A stretch of 33,685 nt of DNA from Streptomyces sp. F001 (GTDB lineage: Bacteria; Actinomycetota; Actinomycetes; Streptomycetales; Streptomycetaceae), in assembly GCF_004187715.1 (NCBI RefSeq), contig NZ_QZWF01000044.1, forward strand, positions 1 through 33,685, in the 5' to 3' direction. Position numbers and translations under genes: made by a program. This document shows, piece by piece, positions 1 to 6,415 of this stretch. Within the stretch, counting starts at the first letter, position 1. Each line of letters begins with the position of its first letter. The notes under the pieces were generated by a model. It was given only the letters and a program-made list of their open reading frames with translations. It did not search any database and was not told the origin of the DNA.

Positions 1-1
1 C

Positions 2-499
2 GCCAAGCCCCCCGCCAAGCCCCCCGCCCGGAAGGCGCGCACACCGCGGCGGCTGCTTCCCTTGATCGGCCGTGCACTGGCGATGGCGTGCGCCTTCGTC
101 GTCATGGTGGCCTTCGCGGTCGTGCTGGCCCGGGTGACCCTGCAGCCCTCCCCCGCCTCCGAGGCGCTGACGCACAGCAATCTGCGGCCGGGCCGCTCCC
201 TCCAGGCCTATCTGGACCAGCCGGCGCTGCGTGACGCGATCCGGCAGATCGGCGGCAATCTGCTGCTCGGGGTGCCCTTCGGGGTGCTGGTGCCGGTGCT
301 TGCGCCGCGGGCGCGGGGGATCCTGCGCGTGCTGCTGCTGACCGCGACCGTCATGCTCCTGGTGGAGCTGGCCCAGGGGGCGATGGTCACGGGCCGCGCC
401 TTCGACATCGACGACGTCATCCTCAACACCGTGGGAGCACTGGCGGGCTATCTGCTGCTGGGGCGCCGGCTGGGCCGGGCGGTGCACGTACGCCGCTGA
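2..499 (+). CDS. VanZ-like family membrane protein (5' end possibly outside window)
   Basis: Small hydrophobic protein with the VanZ-like layout: an N-terminal membrane segment, a middle NLLLGVPFGVLVP helix, an ELAQ motif, and the C-terminal FDIDDVILNTVGALAGYLL segment that is the hallmark of the family. VanZ itself gives low-level teicoplanin resistance, but most actinobacterial members have no known role. A TTG at 62 is the first start codon inside the window (145 residues), yet the frame stays open to base 2, encoding a Lys/Pro/Arg-rich stretch from a 12-bp tandem repeat (AKPPAKPP). The true start may therefore lie upstream. Family assignment is good; function is not known. The stop is about 137 bases before the GH16 gene, which has its own control region. 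Confidence 0.75.
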   Translation, partial: AKPPAKPPARKARTPRRLLPLIGRALAMACAFVVMVAFAVVLARVTLQPSPASEALTHSNLRPGRSLQAYLDQPALRDAIRQIGGNLLLGVPFGVLVPVLAPRARGILRVLLLTATVMLLVELAQGAMVTGRAFDIDDVILNTVGALAGYLLLGRRLGRAVHVRR

Positions 500-514
500 G
501 GCCGAGCCTCAACT

Positions 515-530
515 ATTGGTCTGTACCTGG
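515..530 (+). promoter_or_regulatory. DasR/chitinase-type operator candidate upstream of GH16
   Basis: ATTGGTCTGTACCTGG contains the inverted repeat GGT-CTGT-ACC. It matches 11 of 16 positions of the DasR-responsive element as I know it (ACTGGTCTAGACCAGT) and resembles the TGGTCCAGACCT repeats in Streptomyces chitinase promoters. It lies just upstream of a TTGACG box. The assignment to DasR is an inference; another glycan-responsive repressor is possible. Confidence 0.45.
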
Positions 531-533
531 GTA

Positions 534-567
534 TTGACGGCCCCTTACCCCCGCCTCTTGAATCAAG
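534..567 (+). promoter_or_regulatory. Candidate promoter of the GH16 gene with small palindrome
   Basis: TTGACG at 534-539 is a good -35 box. With an 18-bp spacer, TTGAAT at 558-563 is a fair -10 (4 of 6). The -10 region lies inside a perfect palindrome CTTGA-A-TCAAG (557-567), which could be a second operator. Placement directly after the 515-530 site fits repression of a secreted glucanase. Confidence 0.35.
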
Positions 568-636
568 GTGACCCCTTCACCCCCCACCTCAGTCGGCGCA
601 TCCGCACCCCGAGGCGCCGTACGGAAGGGAGAACCC

Positions 637-1869
637 TTGCCCTCGCCACGCCTGCTCCGCAGCTGTCTGCTCGCCGCGCTGTCCGCCGTACTCGTCGCGT
701 CCGCCGCGATCGCCCCCGCCCGGGCGGAGCCGGCGGGCGTCCGGGCGGTGACCTTCTCCGACACGTTCGACGGCCCCGCCGGGGCAGCGGCCGACTCCTC
801 CAAGTGGCAGATCGAGACCGGCGACAACGTCAACAACCACGAACGGCAGTACTACACACCCGGCACGAACAACGCCGCCCTCGACGGACAGGGCCACCTG
901 GTGATCACGGCCCGCCGGGAGAACCCGAACAACTACCAGTGCTGGTACGGCCGTTGCGAGTACACCTCGGCCCGGCTGAACACCGCGGGGAAGTTCACCG
1001 CACAGTACGGGCACGTCGAGGCCCGGATGAAGGTCCCGCGCGGGCAGGGCATGTGGCCGGCGTTCTGGATGCTCGGCAACGACCTGGGCGACGTAGGCTG
1101 GCCGGCCTCGGGCGAGATCGACGTCATGGAGAACGTCGGCTACGAGCCCTCGACGGTCCACGGCACGATCCACGGCCCCGGCTACTCCGGCTCGGGCGGC
1201 ATCGGCGCCGCCTACTCCCTGCCGAACGGCCAGGCCTTCGCGGACGGCTTCCACACCTTCGCCGTCGACTGGGCACCCGACTCGATCACCTGGTCCGTCG
1301 ACGGGAACGTCTACCAGCGTCGGACCCCCGCCGACCTGGGCGGAAGGACCTGGGTGTTCAACAAGCCGTTCTTCCTGATCATGAACCTGGCGGTGGGCGG
1401 CTACTGGCCCGGCGACCCGGACGGCTCCACGGTCTTCCCGCAGCAGCTCGTGGTGGACCATGTGTCGGTGACCACCAGCGACACCTCGACCGGCGTGGCG
1501 ATCAGAGGGCTGGCCGGCAAGTGCATGGACGTCGCCGGGGCGAGCTCCGCCAACGGCACCCCCGTACAGCTGTACGACTGCAACGGCTCCGGCGCGCAGC
1601 AGTGGACCGTCGGCTCGGACGGGACGATCCGGGCGCTCGGCAAGTGCCTGGACGTCACCGGTAACGGCACCGCGGACGGCTCGACCGTGCAGCTGTGGGA
1701 CTGCACGGGAGGCGCGAACCAGAGATGGGTCGTCACCGCGGCGCACGACATCGTCAACCCACAGGCCGACAAGTGCCTCGACGTCACCGGCAACAGCTCG
1801 GCCAACGGCACCCGGTTGCAGCTCTGGACCTGCACGGGCGGCGCCAACCAGAAGTGGACGGTCGGCTGA
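637..1869 (+). CDS. Secreted GH16 beta-glucanase (laminarinase-like) with C-terminal CBM13
   Basis: Predicted extracellular endo-beta-glucanase, most likely beta-1,3 (laminarinase type). I choose the TTG at 637 because it has a Shine-Dalgarno (AAGGGAGA, about 625-632) and gives a clean signal peptide ending in APARA before EPAG. A GTG at 568 would add 23 residues without an RBS. From the TTG the protein has 410 residues. The GH16 domain covers about residues 35-285 and carries the catalytic motif EIDVME with E160 (nucleophile), D162 and E165 (acid/base); the extra Met in the motif is typical of laminarinase-type GH16. A linker leads to a ricin-B/CBM13 lectin domain (about 288-410) with three QxW repeats (QQW, QRW, QKW). 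It likely acts on fungal or plant beta-glucan. Control may be through the 515-530 operator. Exact linkage specificity cannot be read from sequence. Confidence 0.9.
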   Translation: MPSPRLLRSCLLAALSAVLVASAAIAPARAEPAGVRAVTFSDTFDGPAGAAADSSKWQIETGDNVNNHERQYYTPGTNNAALDGQGHLVITARRENPNNYQCWYGRCEYTSARLNTAGKFTAQYGHVEARMKVPRGQGMWPAFWMLGNDLGDVGWPASGEIDVMENVGYEPSTVHGTIHGPGYSGSGGIGAAYSLPNGQAFADGFHTFAVDWAPDSITWSVDGNVYQRRTPADLGGRTWVFNKPFFLIMNLAVGGYWPGDPDGSTVFPQQLVVDHVSVTTSDTSTGVAIRGLAGKCMDVAGASSANGTPVQLYDCNGSGAQQWTVGSDGTIRALGKCLDVTGNGTADGSTVQLWDCTGGANQRWVVTAAHDIVNPQADKCLDVTGNSSANGTRLQLWTCTGGANQKWTVG

Positions 1870-1881
1870 GCTCCACCGCTC

Positions 1882-2118
1882 CTAGTGCGGGATCCAGGTG
1901 AACTTGTCGCCACCCACCCATCGCACCACCTCCGGATCGTCGAGGTCGTGGACCGTGATGCCGAACGCGGCGGCGGTCTCCAGGACGTCGGTGACGGCCC
2001 GCGCCGCCCCGACCACTTCACCGTCTATCTCCACGATGCGGAAGGGCGGCCGCCCGGGCTGAACGCCGAGCACCATGATCCGTGGGTGGGAGATATGGGG
2101 GCTCGCGATTTCGGTCAT
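1882..2118 (-). CDS. Small conserved protein of unknown function (78 aa)
   Basis: A compact 78-residue protein, reading MTEIASPHISHP at the start and FTWIPH at the end, with mixed alpha/beta character and no membrane segment or signal. I recognise similar small proteins in Streptomyces genomes but know no function. The codon pattern shows the normal third-position GC bias, which supports it as real. It converges on the GH16 gene with a 12-base gap and is divergent from the PHP gene (149-base gap). Confidence 0.6.
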   Translation of the reverse strand: MTEIASPHISHPRIMVLGVQPGRPPFRIVEIDGEVVGAARAVTDVLETAAAFGITVHDLDDPEVVRWVGGDKFTWIPH

Positions 2119-2267
2119 GACATCGAGCGTAAGTCGGATCCGGCCGTCGCGACCCTCGTGCGCCGGCTCGACGAGCGGCTCGCGGCCCCGGCGGTGGCCG
2201 GGTACCGGCCGCCGTGCGGCCGCCGCACTGCTGGGGAACCCTGAAGGAGTCCCCGGAGGAGGTGGCG

Positions 2268-3305
2268 ATGGATCCCGTCGAGGCCCTGGACCGGATCGCC
2301 TTCCTGCTGGAGCGGTCCCTGGCCCCGACGTACCGCGTCCGTGCCTTCCGCAGTGCGGCGCGGGTGCTGAAGGCGCTGCCGGAGGACGAGGTGCGCGAGC
2401 GGGCCGCCGCCGGGTCGCTGGAGTCCCTCAAGGGAATCGGCCCGAAGACCGCGCAGGTGGTGCGGGAGGCGCTGGCCGGGCAGGTGCCCGGCTATCTGGA
2501 GCAGCTGGAGGACGAGACGGGCCGGGTCGACCCGCGGGTCCGGGGCGGTGAGGGGCTGCGGGCGCGGCTGCGCGGGGACTGCCATGTGCACTCCGACTGG
2601 TCGGACGGCGGCAGTCCGATCGACGAGATGGGCCGGGCCGCGGCGGCGCTCGGACACGAGTGGACGGCGCTCACCGACCACTCGCCACGGCTGACCGTGG
2701 CCCGCGGGCTGTCCGCCGACCGGCTGCGCGAGCAGCTGGACGTGGTGGCGGACCTCAACCGGACCTGGGCTCCGTTCCGGCTGCTGACCGGCATCGAGTG
2801 CGACATCCTCGAGGACGGCTCGCTCGACCAGGAGCCGGAGCTGCTCGAGCGGCTCGACGTCGTGGTGGTGTCCGTGCACTCCAAGCTGCGTATGGACGCC
2901 CGTTCGATGACCCGCCGCATGGTGACCGCCGTACGCAGTCCGCATGCGGACGTCCTCGGCCACTGCACCGGGCGGCTGGTGACGGGGCGGGGGCGGCCGG
3001 AGTCGGAGTTCGACGCCGACGAGGTGTTCGCGGCGTGCGCCGAGTCGGGCACGGCGGTGGAGATCAACAGCCGCCCGGAGCGGCTCGACCCGCCCCGTCG
3101 GCTGCTGCGCCGGGCCGTGGCGGCCGGCGTTCTCTTCGCGATCGACACCGACGCGCACGCCCCGGGGCAGCTGGACTGGCAGATCCACGGCTGCGCGCGG
3201 GCGGAGGAGTGCGGGGTGCCCGTGGAACGGGTGGTGACGACGTGGTCGGCCGTCGAGCTGCTGGCCTGGACGCGGGAGCGGCGGGTTCCGGCCGGGGCGG
3301 GGTGA
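2268..3305 (+). CDS. PHP-domain phosphoesterase (PolX C-terminal type) with HhH
   Basis: 345 residues from the ATG at 2268, chosen for its GGAGGAGG ribosome site (2255-2262) rather than the upstream in-frame start at 2214. The N-terminus (about 1-90) resembles the helix-hairpin-helix DNA-binding region of family X polymerases, with the HhH LKGIGPKTAQVV at 54-65. The rest is a PHP domain with its metal ligands visible: H106/H108 (CHVHSD), D137/H138 (TDHS), E177 (GIECD), H204 (SVHS), H232 (LGHC) and D295/H297 (DTDAH). In bacterial PolX this module is a Mn-dependent 3'-5' exonuclease or phosphoesterase. Here the polymerase palm and fingers are absent, so the protein is a stand-alone HhH-PHP enzyme, probably acting in DNA repair or nucleotide metabolism. 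The substrate is not known. A HAD phosphatase follows 77 bases downstream. Confidence 0.85.
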   Translation: MDPVEALDRIAFLLERSLAPTYRVRAFRSAARVLKALPEDEVRERAAAGSLESLKGIGPKTAQVVREALAGQVPGYLEQLEDETGRVDPRVRGGEGLRARLRGDCHVHSDWSDGGSPIDEMGRAAAALGHEWTALTDHSPRLTVARGLSADRLREQLDVVADLNRTWAPFRLLTGIECDILEDGSLDQEPELLERLDVVVVSVHSKLRMDARSMTRRMVTAVRSPHADVLGHCTGRLVTGRGRPESEFDADEVFAACAESGTAVEINSRPERLDPPRRLLRRAVAAGVLFAIDTDAHAPGQLDWQIHGCARAEECGVPVERVVTTWSAVELLAWTRERRVPAGAG

Positions 3306-3382
3306 TCCATGACCGGGAGGGCTTGGCGGGACCGCCGCGTGGTACTCGTGCGGCTGATGAGGCAGAGCGGAAGGGACTGGCC

Positions 3383-4039
3383 ATGGATCGCGCGGCCGTG
3401 TTCGACGTCGACGGGACGCTCGTCGACACCAACCACCTGCATGTCGCGACCTGGTGGGAAGCCTTCCGGCAGGCAGGGCACCGGATCCCGATGCACGCCA
3501 TCCACCGCGCGGTGGGCCTGAGCGCCTCCGACCTGATCGCGCACCTGCTGGGCGACGACCGGGACAAGGAGCGCGACGGCGAGCTCAGCACCGCGCACAA
3601 GGTCCTCTACGGTCAGTACTTCGACCGGCTGCCCCCGCTGCCGGACGCCGGTCGGCTGCTGCGCCGGCTGCACCGGGACGGGTGGACCGTGGTGCTCGCG
3701 ACCTCGGCGGGCGGTCCGGAACTGACCGCGCTGCGCCGCGCCATCGACGCGGACGAGGCGATCACCGCCACGGCCAGTGCCGACGACGTGACGGCGGGCA
3801 AGCCGGCGCCCGAGCCCGTCGCCCACGCCCTCGAACTCGCCGGCCTGCCCGCCGAGCGGGCCGTGTTCGTCGGCGACACCGTGTGGGACATGCAGGCGGG
3901 CAGCAGGGCCGGGGTGCGCTGCGTGGGCGTGCTCTGCGGCGGGATCCCGCGTGCCGACCTGGAGGAGTCCGGGGCGGACGCGATCTACGACGGCCCCGCC
4001 CATCTGCTGGCCTCCCTGCCGGACGGCGCGCTGAGCTGA
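3383..4039 (+). CDS. HAD-superfamily hydrolase (phosphatase, beta-phosphoglucomutase-like)
   Basis: 218 residues starting at ATG 3383, which has an AAGGGA site about 7 bases upstream. All HAD motifs are present: D8-V-D10-G-T (nucleophile and acid), the ATSAG segment (motif II), GKPAPEP (motif III lysine) and VFVGDTVWD (motif IV acids). An alpha-helical cap (about residues 17-85) lies between motifs I and II, as in class C1 phosphatases of the Gph/PgmB type. It should dephosphorylate a small phosphometabolite in the cytoplasm; the substrate cannot be predicted. It follows the PHP gene by 77 bases and may share its transcript. A strong hairpin at 4083-4109 ends the unit. Confidence 0.85.
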   Translation: MDRAAVFDVDGTLVDTNHLHVATWWEAFRQAGHRIPMHAIHRAVGLSASDLIAHLLGDDRDKERDGELSTAHKVLYGQYFDRLPPLPDAGRLLRRLHRDGWTVVLATSAGGPELTALRRAIDADEAITATASADDVTAGKPAPEPVAHALELAGLPAERAVFVGDTVWDMQAGSRAGVRCVGVLCGGIPRADLEESGADAIYDGPAHLLASLPDGALS

Positions 4040-4082
4040 ACCGTCGCCGGAGGTGACGCACATCACCGCCCTGTGCGGCGCT

Positions 4083-4109
4083 GGGCGGAACACCCGGGGG
4101 TGCCCGCCC
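4083..4109 (+). terminator. Stem-loop terminator after HAD gene
   Basis: The arms GGGCGGaaCACCC (4083-4095) and GGGTGcCCGCCC (4098-4109) can pair almost fully around a 2-base centre. It begins 43 bases after the HAD stop codon. There is no T tract, which is common for Streptomyces terminators. Confidence 0.5.
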
Positions 4110-4110
4110 G

Positions 4111-4146
4111 TTGAACACGCCGTGGGTGCGGATGGGACAGTGTCCC
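4111..4146 (+). promoter_or_regulatory. Candidate promoter with 13-bp palindromic operator before the epimerase
   Basis: TTGAAC at 4111-4116 is a possible -35. The expected -10 region (about 4134-4141) is occupied by the perfect palindrome GGGACA-G-TGTCCC (4134-4146). The -10 itself is weak (GACAGT at a 19-bp spacing). The palindrome would be well placed for a repressor. The regulator is unknown. Confidence 0.3.
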
Positions 4147-4163
4147 CGGGCCTCACCATTTGC

Positions 4164-4313
4164 CCACAGGGACGATCGTTCGGCTGAAGCCCTGTGGAGC
4201 CTTTCGCCGAGAGGCGACCGCCATCCGTGCCCACCACATGGCCGCCCCGGCCGGAATCCCCCGTCCGGTCGGGGCTTTCCCCTGCGTGCGCACTGCTGCG
4301 TATGCGCTCACGC
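4164..4313 (+). other. Hairpin-rich 5' leader of the epimerase gene
   Basis: Four inverted repeats follow one another: CCACAGGG/CCCTGTGG (4164-4171 with 4190-4197, 18-base loop), TCGCC/GGCGA (4204-4217), GGAAtCCCC/GGGGcTTTCC (4253-4280, resembling a terminator because CTTTCCCCT follows the GC stem), and GCGTGCGCA/TGCGCtCACGC (4284-4313). The RBS is about 37 bases further on. This could be a cis-regulatory RNA or attenuator. I do not recognise a known riboswitch class. High GC makes chance hairpins common, so confidence is limited. Together with 4040-4163 this accounts for the 324-base gap between the HAD and epimerase genes. Confidence 0.35.
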
Positions 4314-4363
4314 GTCCGGGTACTCGGTCCCTCCCGCCGGAGTACGCCCGAGAGGAGCCGAAC

Positions 4364-5392
4364 GTGAGCAACGCAGCGGGCAGCAGGATCGTCGTCACCG
4401 GCGCCACCGGCAACGTCGGCACCAGTGTCGTGCGCCTTCTCTCGGAGGACCCGCAGGTCGGGTCCGTGCTGGGGCTGGCGCGTCGGCTTCCCGAGTGGCA
4501 GCCGCCGAAGACCGACTGGTCGACGGTCGACATCGCGTCCGAACAGGCCGATCTCGTCAGGGAGTTCCTGGGCGCCGACGCCGTGATCCATCTGGCCTGG
4601 GCCTTCCAGCCGACGCACGATCCGGCCACGACCTGGCGCACGAACGTGCTCGGCGGCATCCGGGTCTTCGACGCGGTCGCCGCGGCGGGCGTGCCGACGC
4701 TGGTCCACGCCTCCTCGGTGGGCGCCTACTCGCCGGGGCCCAAGGACGACGCCGTGGACGAGTCGTGGCCGACACATGGCTGGCCGGACGCCGCGTACTG
4801 CCGGGAGAAGGCCTACCTGGAACGCACCCTCGACACGTTCGAGCGCGAGCATCCCGGGATCCGGGTGGTGCGGATGCGGCCCGCCTTCCTGTTCAAACGC
4901 GAGTCGGCGAGCGAGCAGCGCCGGATCTTCGGCGGGAAGTTCCTTCCGGGGCCGCTGGCCCGTCCCGAGCTGCTGCCGTTCCTGCCCGACATACCCGGGC
5001 TGCGCGTGCAGGCGCTGCACACCGACGACGCGGCCAAGGCGTATCTGCTCGCGGTGGGCTCGGACGCCCGGGGCGCCTTCAATCTCGCGGCCGATCCGCC
5101 GGTCGACGCGGCACTGCTGGGCAAGCTGCTCGGGAGCCGTCCGGTACGGCTCCCCCGTACCGCGGCCCGCTCGGCGATCGCCGCCGCGTGGGGACTGCAT
5201 CTGCTGCCGGCCTCCCCACACCTTTTCGACGCCGTCGTCCGGCTGCCGCTCATGGACTGCAACCGTGCGCATGCCGAGCTCGGCTGGCAGCCGGAGTACA
5301 CGGCGACCGAGGTGATCGAGGAGTTCCTGCAGGGGCTCCAGCAAGGGGCGGGGGCACAGACGGAACCGATGCGGGGTCGCAAGGTCGGCTGA
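4364..5392 (+). CDS. NAD(P)-dependent epimerase/dehydratase (extended SDR)
   Basis: 342 residues from the GTG at 4364, which has a GAGAGGAG site at 4350-4357; the frame is open further upstream to 4160 but that region is a hairpin-rich leader. The N-terminus has the Rossmann glycine motif GATGNVG (13-19), a later HASSVGAYSP strand carrying the active-site Ser, and the catalytic Y145-x3-K149 (YCREK). The C-terminal half has the substrate-binding part of extended SDRs such as UDP-sugar epimerases. The reaction is probably an NAD-dependent epimerisation, dehydration or reduction of a sugar nucleotide or similar carbonyl compound. It stands alone, so the pathway is not revealed by neighbours. Confidence 0.85.
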   Translation: MSNAAGSRIVVTGATGNVGTSVVRLLSEDPQVGSVLGLARRLPEWQPPKTDWSTVDIASEQADLVREFLGADAVIHLAWAFQPTHDPATTWRTNVLGGIRVFDAVAAAGVPTLVHASSVGAYSPGPKDDAVDESWPTHGWPDAAYCREKAYLERTLDTFEREHPGIRVVRMRPAFLFKRESASEQRRIFGGKFLPGPLARPELLPFLPDIPGLRVQALHTDDAAKAYLLAVGSDARGAFNLAADPPVDAALLGKLLGSRPVRLPRTAARSAIAAAWGLHLLPASPHLFDAVVRLPLMDCNRAHAELGWQPEYTATEVIEEFLQGLQQGAGAQTEPMRGRKVG

Positions 5393-5408
5393 CGCACGCG
5401 CGGCGCGG

Positions 5409-5687
5409 TCAGGCCGGCGACTCGTCCGGTGCCGGGTGCTCGGGGTGCACGGTGGCCGAGTGCGGGGCGCCCTGTCTGCCCGTCCCCGCCTCGTCCGTGT
5501 CGGGGACATCGGTGGCCGGCTCCTCGGTCTCGGCCTCGGCCTCGGCCGTCTCGTCGCTGCCGCGGTCCGTTGTGGGGGCGGGCACCTCCCAGGGGTCCTC
5601 CTCGCCTTCGCGGGCCTGCTGATCGGGCAGGTCCCTGGACACCGGGTCGGGGCTGCGGCCGGGTTCCTCGTGTCGATGGTGGCTCAC
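5409..5687 (-). CDS. Small acidic, probably disordered protein
   Basis: 92 residues if started at the GTG at 5687, which is preceded on the minus strand by AAGGGAG with a 6-base gap. The sequence is rich in Glu, Asp, Pro, Thr and Ala, with runs such as ETAEAEAETEEPATD and no hydrophobic core, so it is likely unfolded in solution. Several Streptomyces genomes have short proteins of this style but I know no function. It converges on the epimerase gene (16 bases apart). An upstream start at 5738 is possible but has no good RBS. Confidence 0.5.
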   Translation of the reverse strand: MSHHRHEEPGRSPDPVSRDLPDQQAREGEEDPWEVPAPTTDRGSDETAEAEAETEEPATDVPDTDEAGTGRQGAPHSATVHPEHPAPDESPA

Positions 5688-5735
5688 GACGGGCTCCCTT
5701 CGTGTCGTCCCCAGACACACGCGAGTACCGCCGGC

Positions 5736-5763
5736 CATGACGACGAAACCGCACGTCGTGATG
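5736..5763. repeat. Imperfect inverted repeat between divergent genes
   Basis: CATGACGACG (5736-5745) and CGTCGTGATG (5754-5763) match at 9 of 10 positions around an 8-base centre. It lies 49 bases upstream of the minus-strand start at 5687 and could be an operator or a hairpin. Confidence 0.3.
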
Positions 5764-5815
5764 AGCCGGCGCTCAGCGCTCCGGGAAATCCAGTGGCTGC
5801 CCCGCGTCGGGGCTA

Positions 5816-5846
5816 CCTAACCTAGGCCAGTACCTAGGACCCCTAG
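5816..5846. promoter_or_regulatory. Clustered CCTAGG repeats upstream of the FBP gene
   Basis: CCTAAC, CCTAGG (5821-5826), CCTAGG (5833-5838) and CCCTAG (5841-5846) lie within 31 bases. The two CCTAGG palindromes are 12 bases apart, about one helical turn, and they end 28 bases before the FBP start codon. CTAG-rich sequence is rare in this genome type, so this is a plausible operator or promoter zone. No regulator is assigned. Confidence 0.35.
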
Positions 5847-5874
5847 TTCTTTGGCGAAAGCCCCGGAGACCGCC

Positions 5875-6369
5875 ATGCGATCGCTCACCGAGCAGGACAT
5901 CCGCACCTCTTTCATCAACTGTTCCAAGGGAGAGGCCAAACGACTGGCCGTCCCGCGTGACCTCGGCGAACGCCCCTGGAACGACCTGGATTTCCTCGGC
6001 TGGCGAGATCCCGGCGCACCCGACCGCAGTTATCTGGTCGCCGAGCGGGAGGGACGGCTCGTCGGAGTGACGCTGCGGTTCCCGCCCCCGCAACGCGGTT
6101 ACCTGCACCGCAGCATGTGCTCGCTCTGTCTCACGACGCATCCGCGGGGCGGCGTGTCGTTGATGACGGCCCGCAAGGCGGGCGCGGCGGGCCGCGCGGG
6201 GAACTCCGTCGGTGTCTACATGTGCACCGACCTCGCCTGCTCCCTCTACGTGCGGGGCAAGAAGATCTCGGAATCCGGGGCCCGCTTCGAGGAGAGCCTC
6301 ACGCTGGAGGAACAGATCGCCCGGACGACGGGCAACCTGTCCGCCTTCCTCGACAAGCTGCACGCCTGA
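5875..6369 (+). CDS. FBP-domain (EF-G-binding, treble-clef) protein
   Basis: 164 residues from the ATG at 5875 (GGAG at about 5864-5867); a TTG at 5851 is an alternative. The C-terminal half carries four cysteines as C82-x2-C85 (MCSLC) and C117-x4-C122 (MCTDLAC), the zinc-binding treble clef of the FBP family named after the fusidic-acid resistance protein FusB, which binds elongation factor G and frees it from stalled ribosomes. The N-terminal helices (1-60) match the rest of such proteins. It may therefore bind EF-G and adjust translation or antibiotic response; this is from family knowledge only. It is followed 46 bases later by the FUSC gene. Confidence 0.75.
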   Translation: MRSLTEQDIRTSFINCSKGEAKRLAVPRDLGERPWNDLDFLGWRDPGAPDRSYLVAEREGRLVGVTLRFPPPQRGYLHRSMCSLCLTTHPRGGVSLMTARKAGAAGRAGNSVGVYMCTDLACSLYVRGKKISESGARFEESLTLEEQIARTTGNLSAFLDKLHA

Positions 6370-6415
6370 CGCTCGATACGTTCGATGCCTGTGGGGAAAG
6401 GGAACAGGCCAAGGC

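Noticed and set aside
1..26. Twelve-base tandem duplication GCCAAGCCCCCC at the window start
   Set aside because: Only two copies, in frame with the VanZ-like gene (AKPPAKPP), so it is more likely part of a low-complexity coding stretch than a CRISPR or regulatory array.
2180..2230. GC-rich inverted repeat GGCCGG-GTA-CCGGCC
   Set aside because: Six-base GC arms are expected by chance at this composition, and it is not placed at a gene end.
2492..5509. 1005-residue antisense reading frame (minus strand)
   Set aside because: It runs opposite to the PHP, HAD and epimerase genes, whose motifs are clear. Its Arg/Pro/Gly-rich low-complexity composition is that of a high-GC shadow frame.
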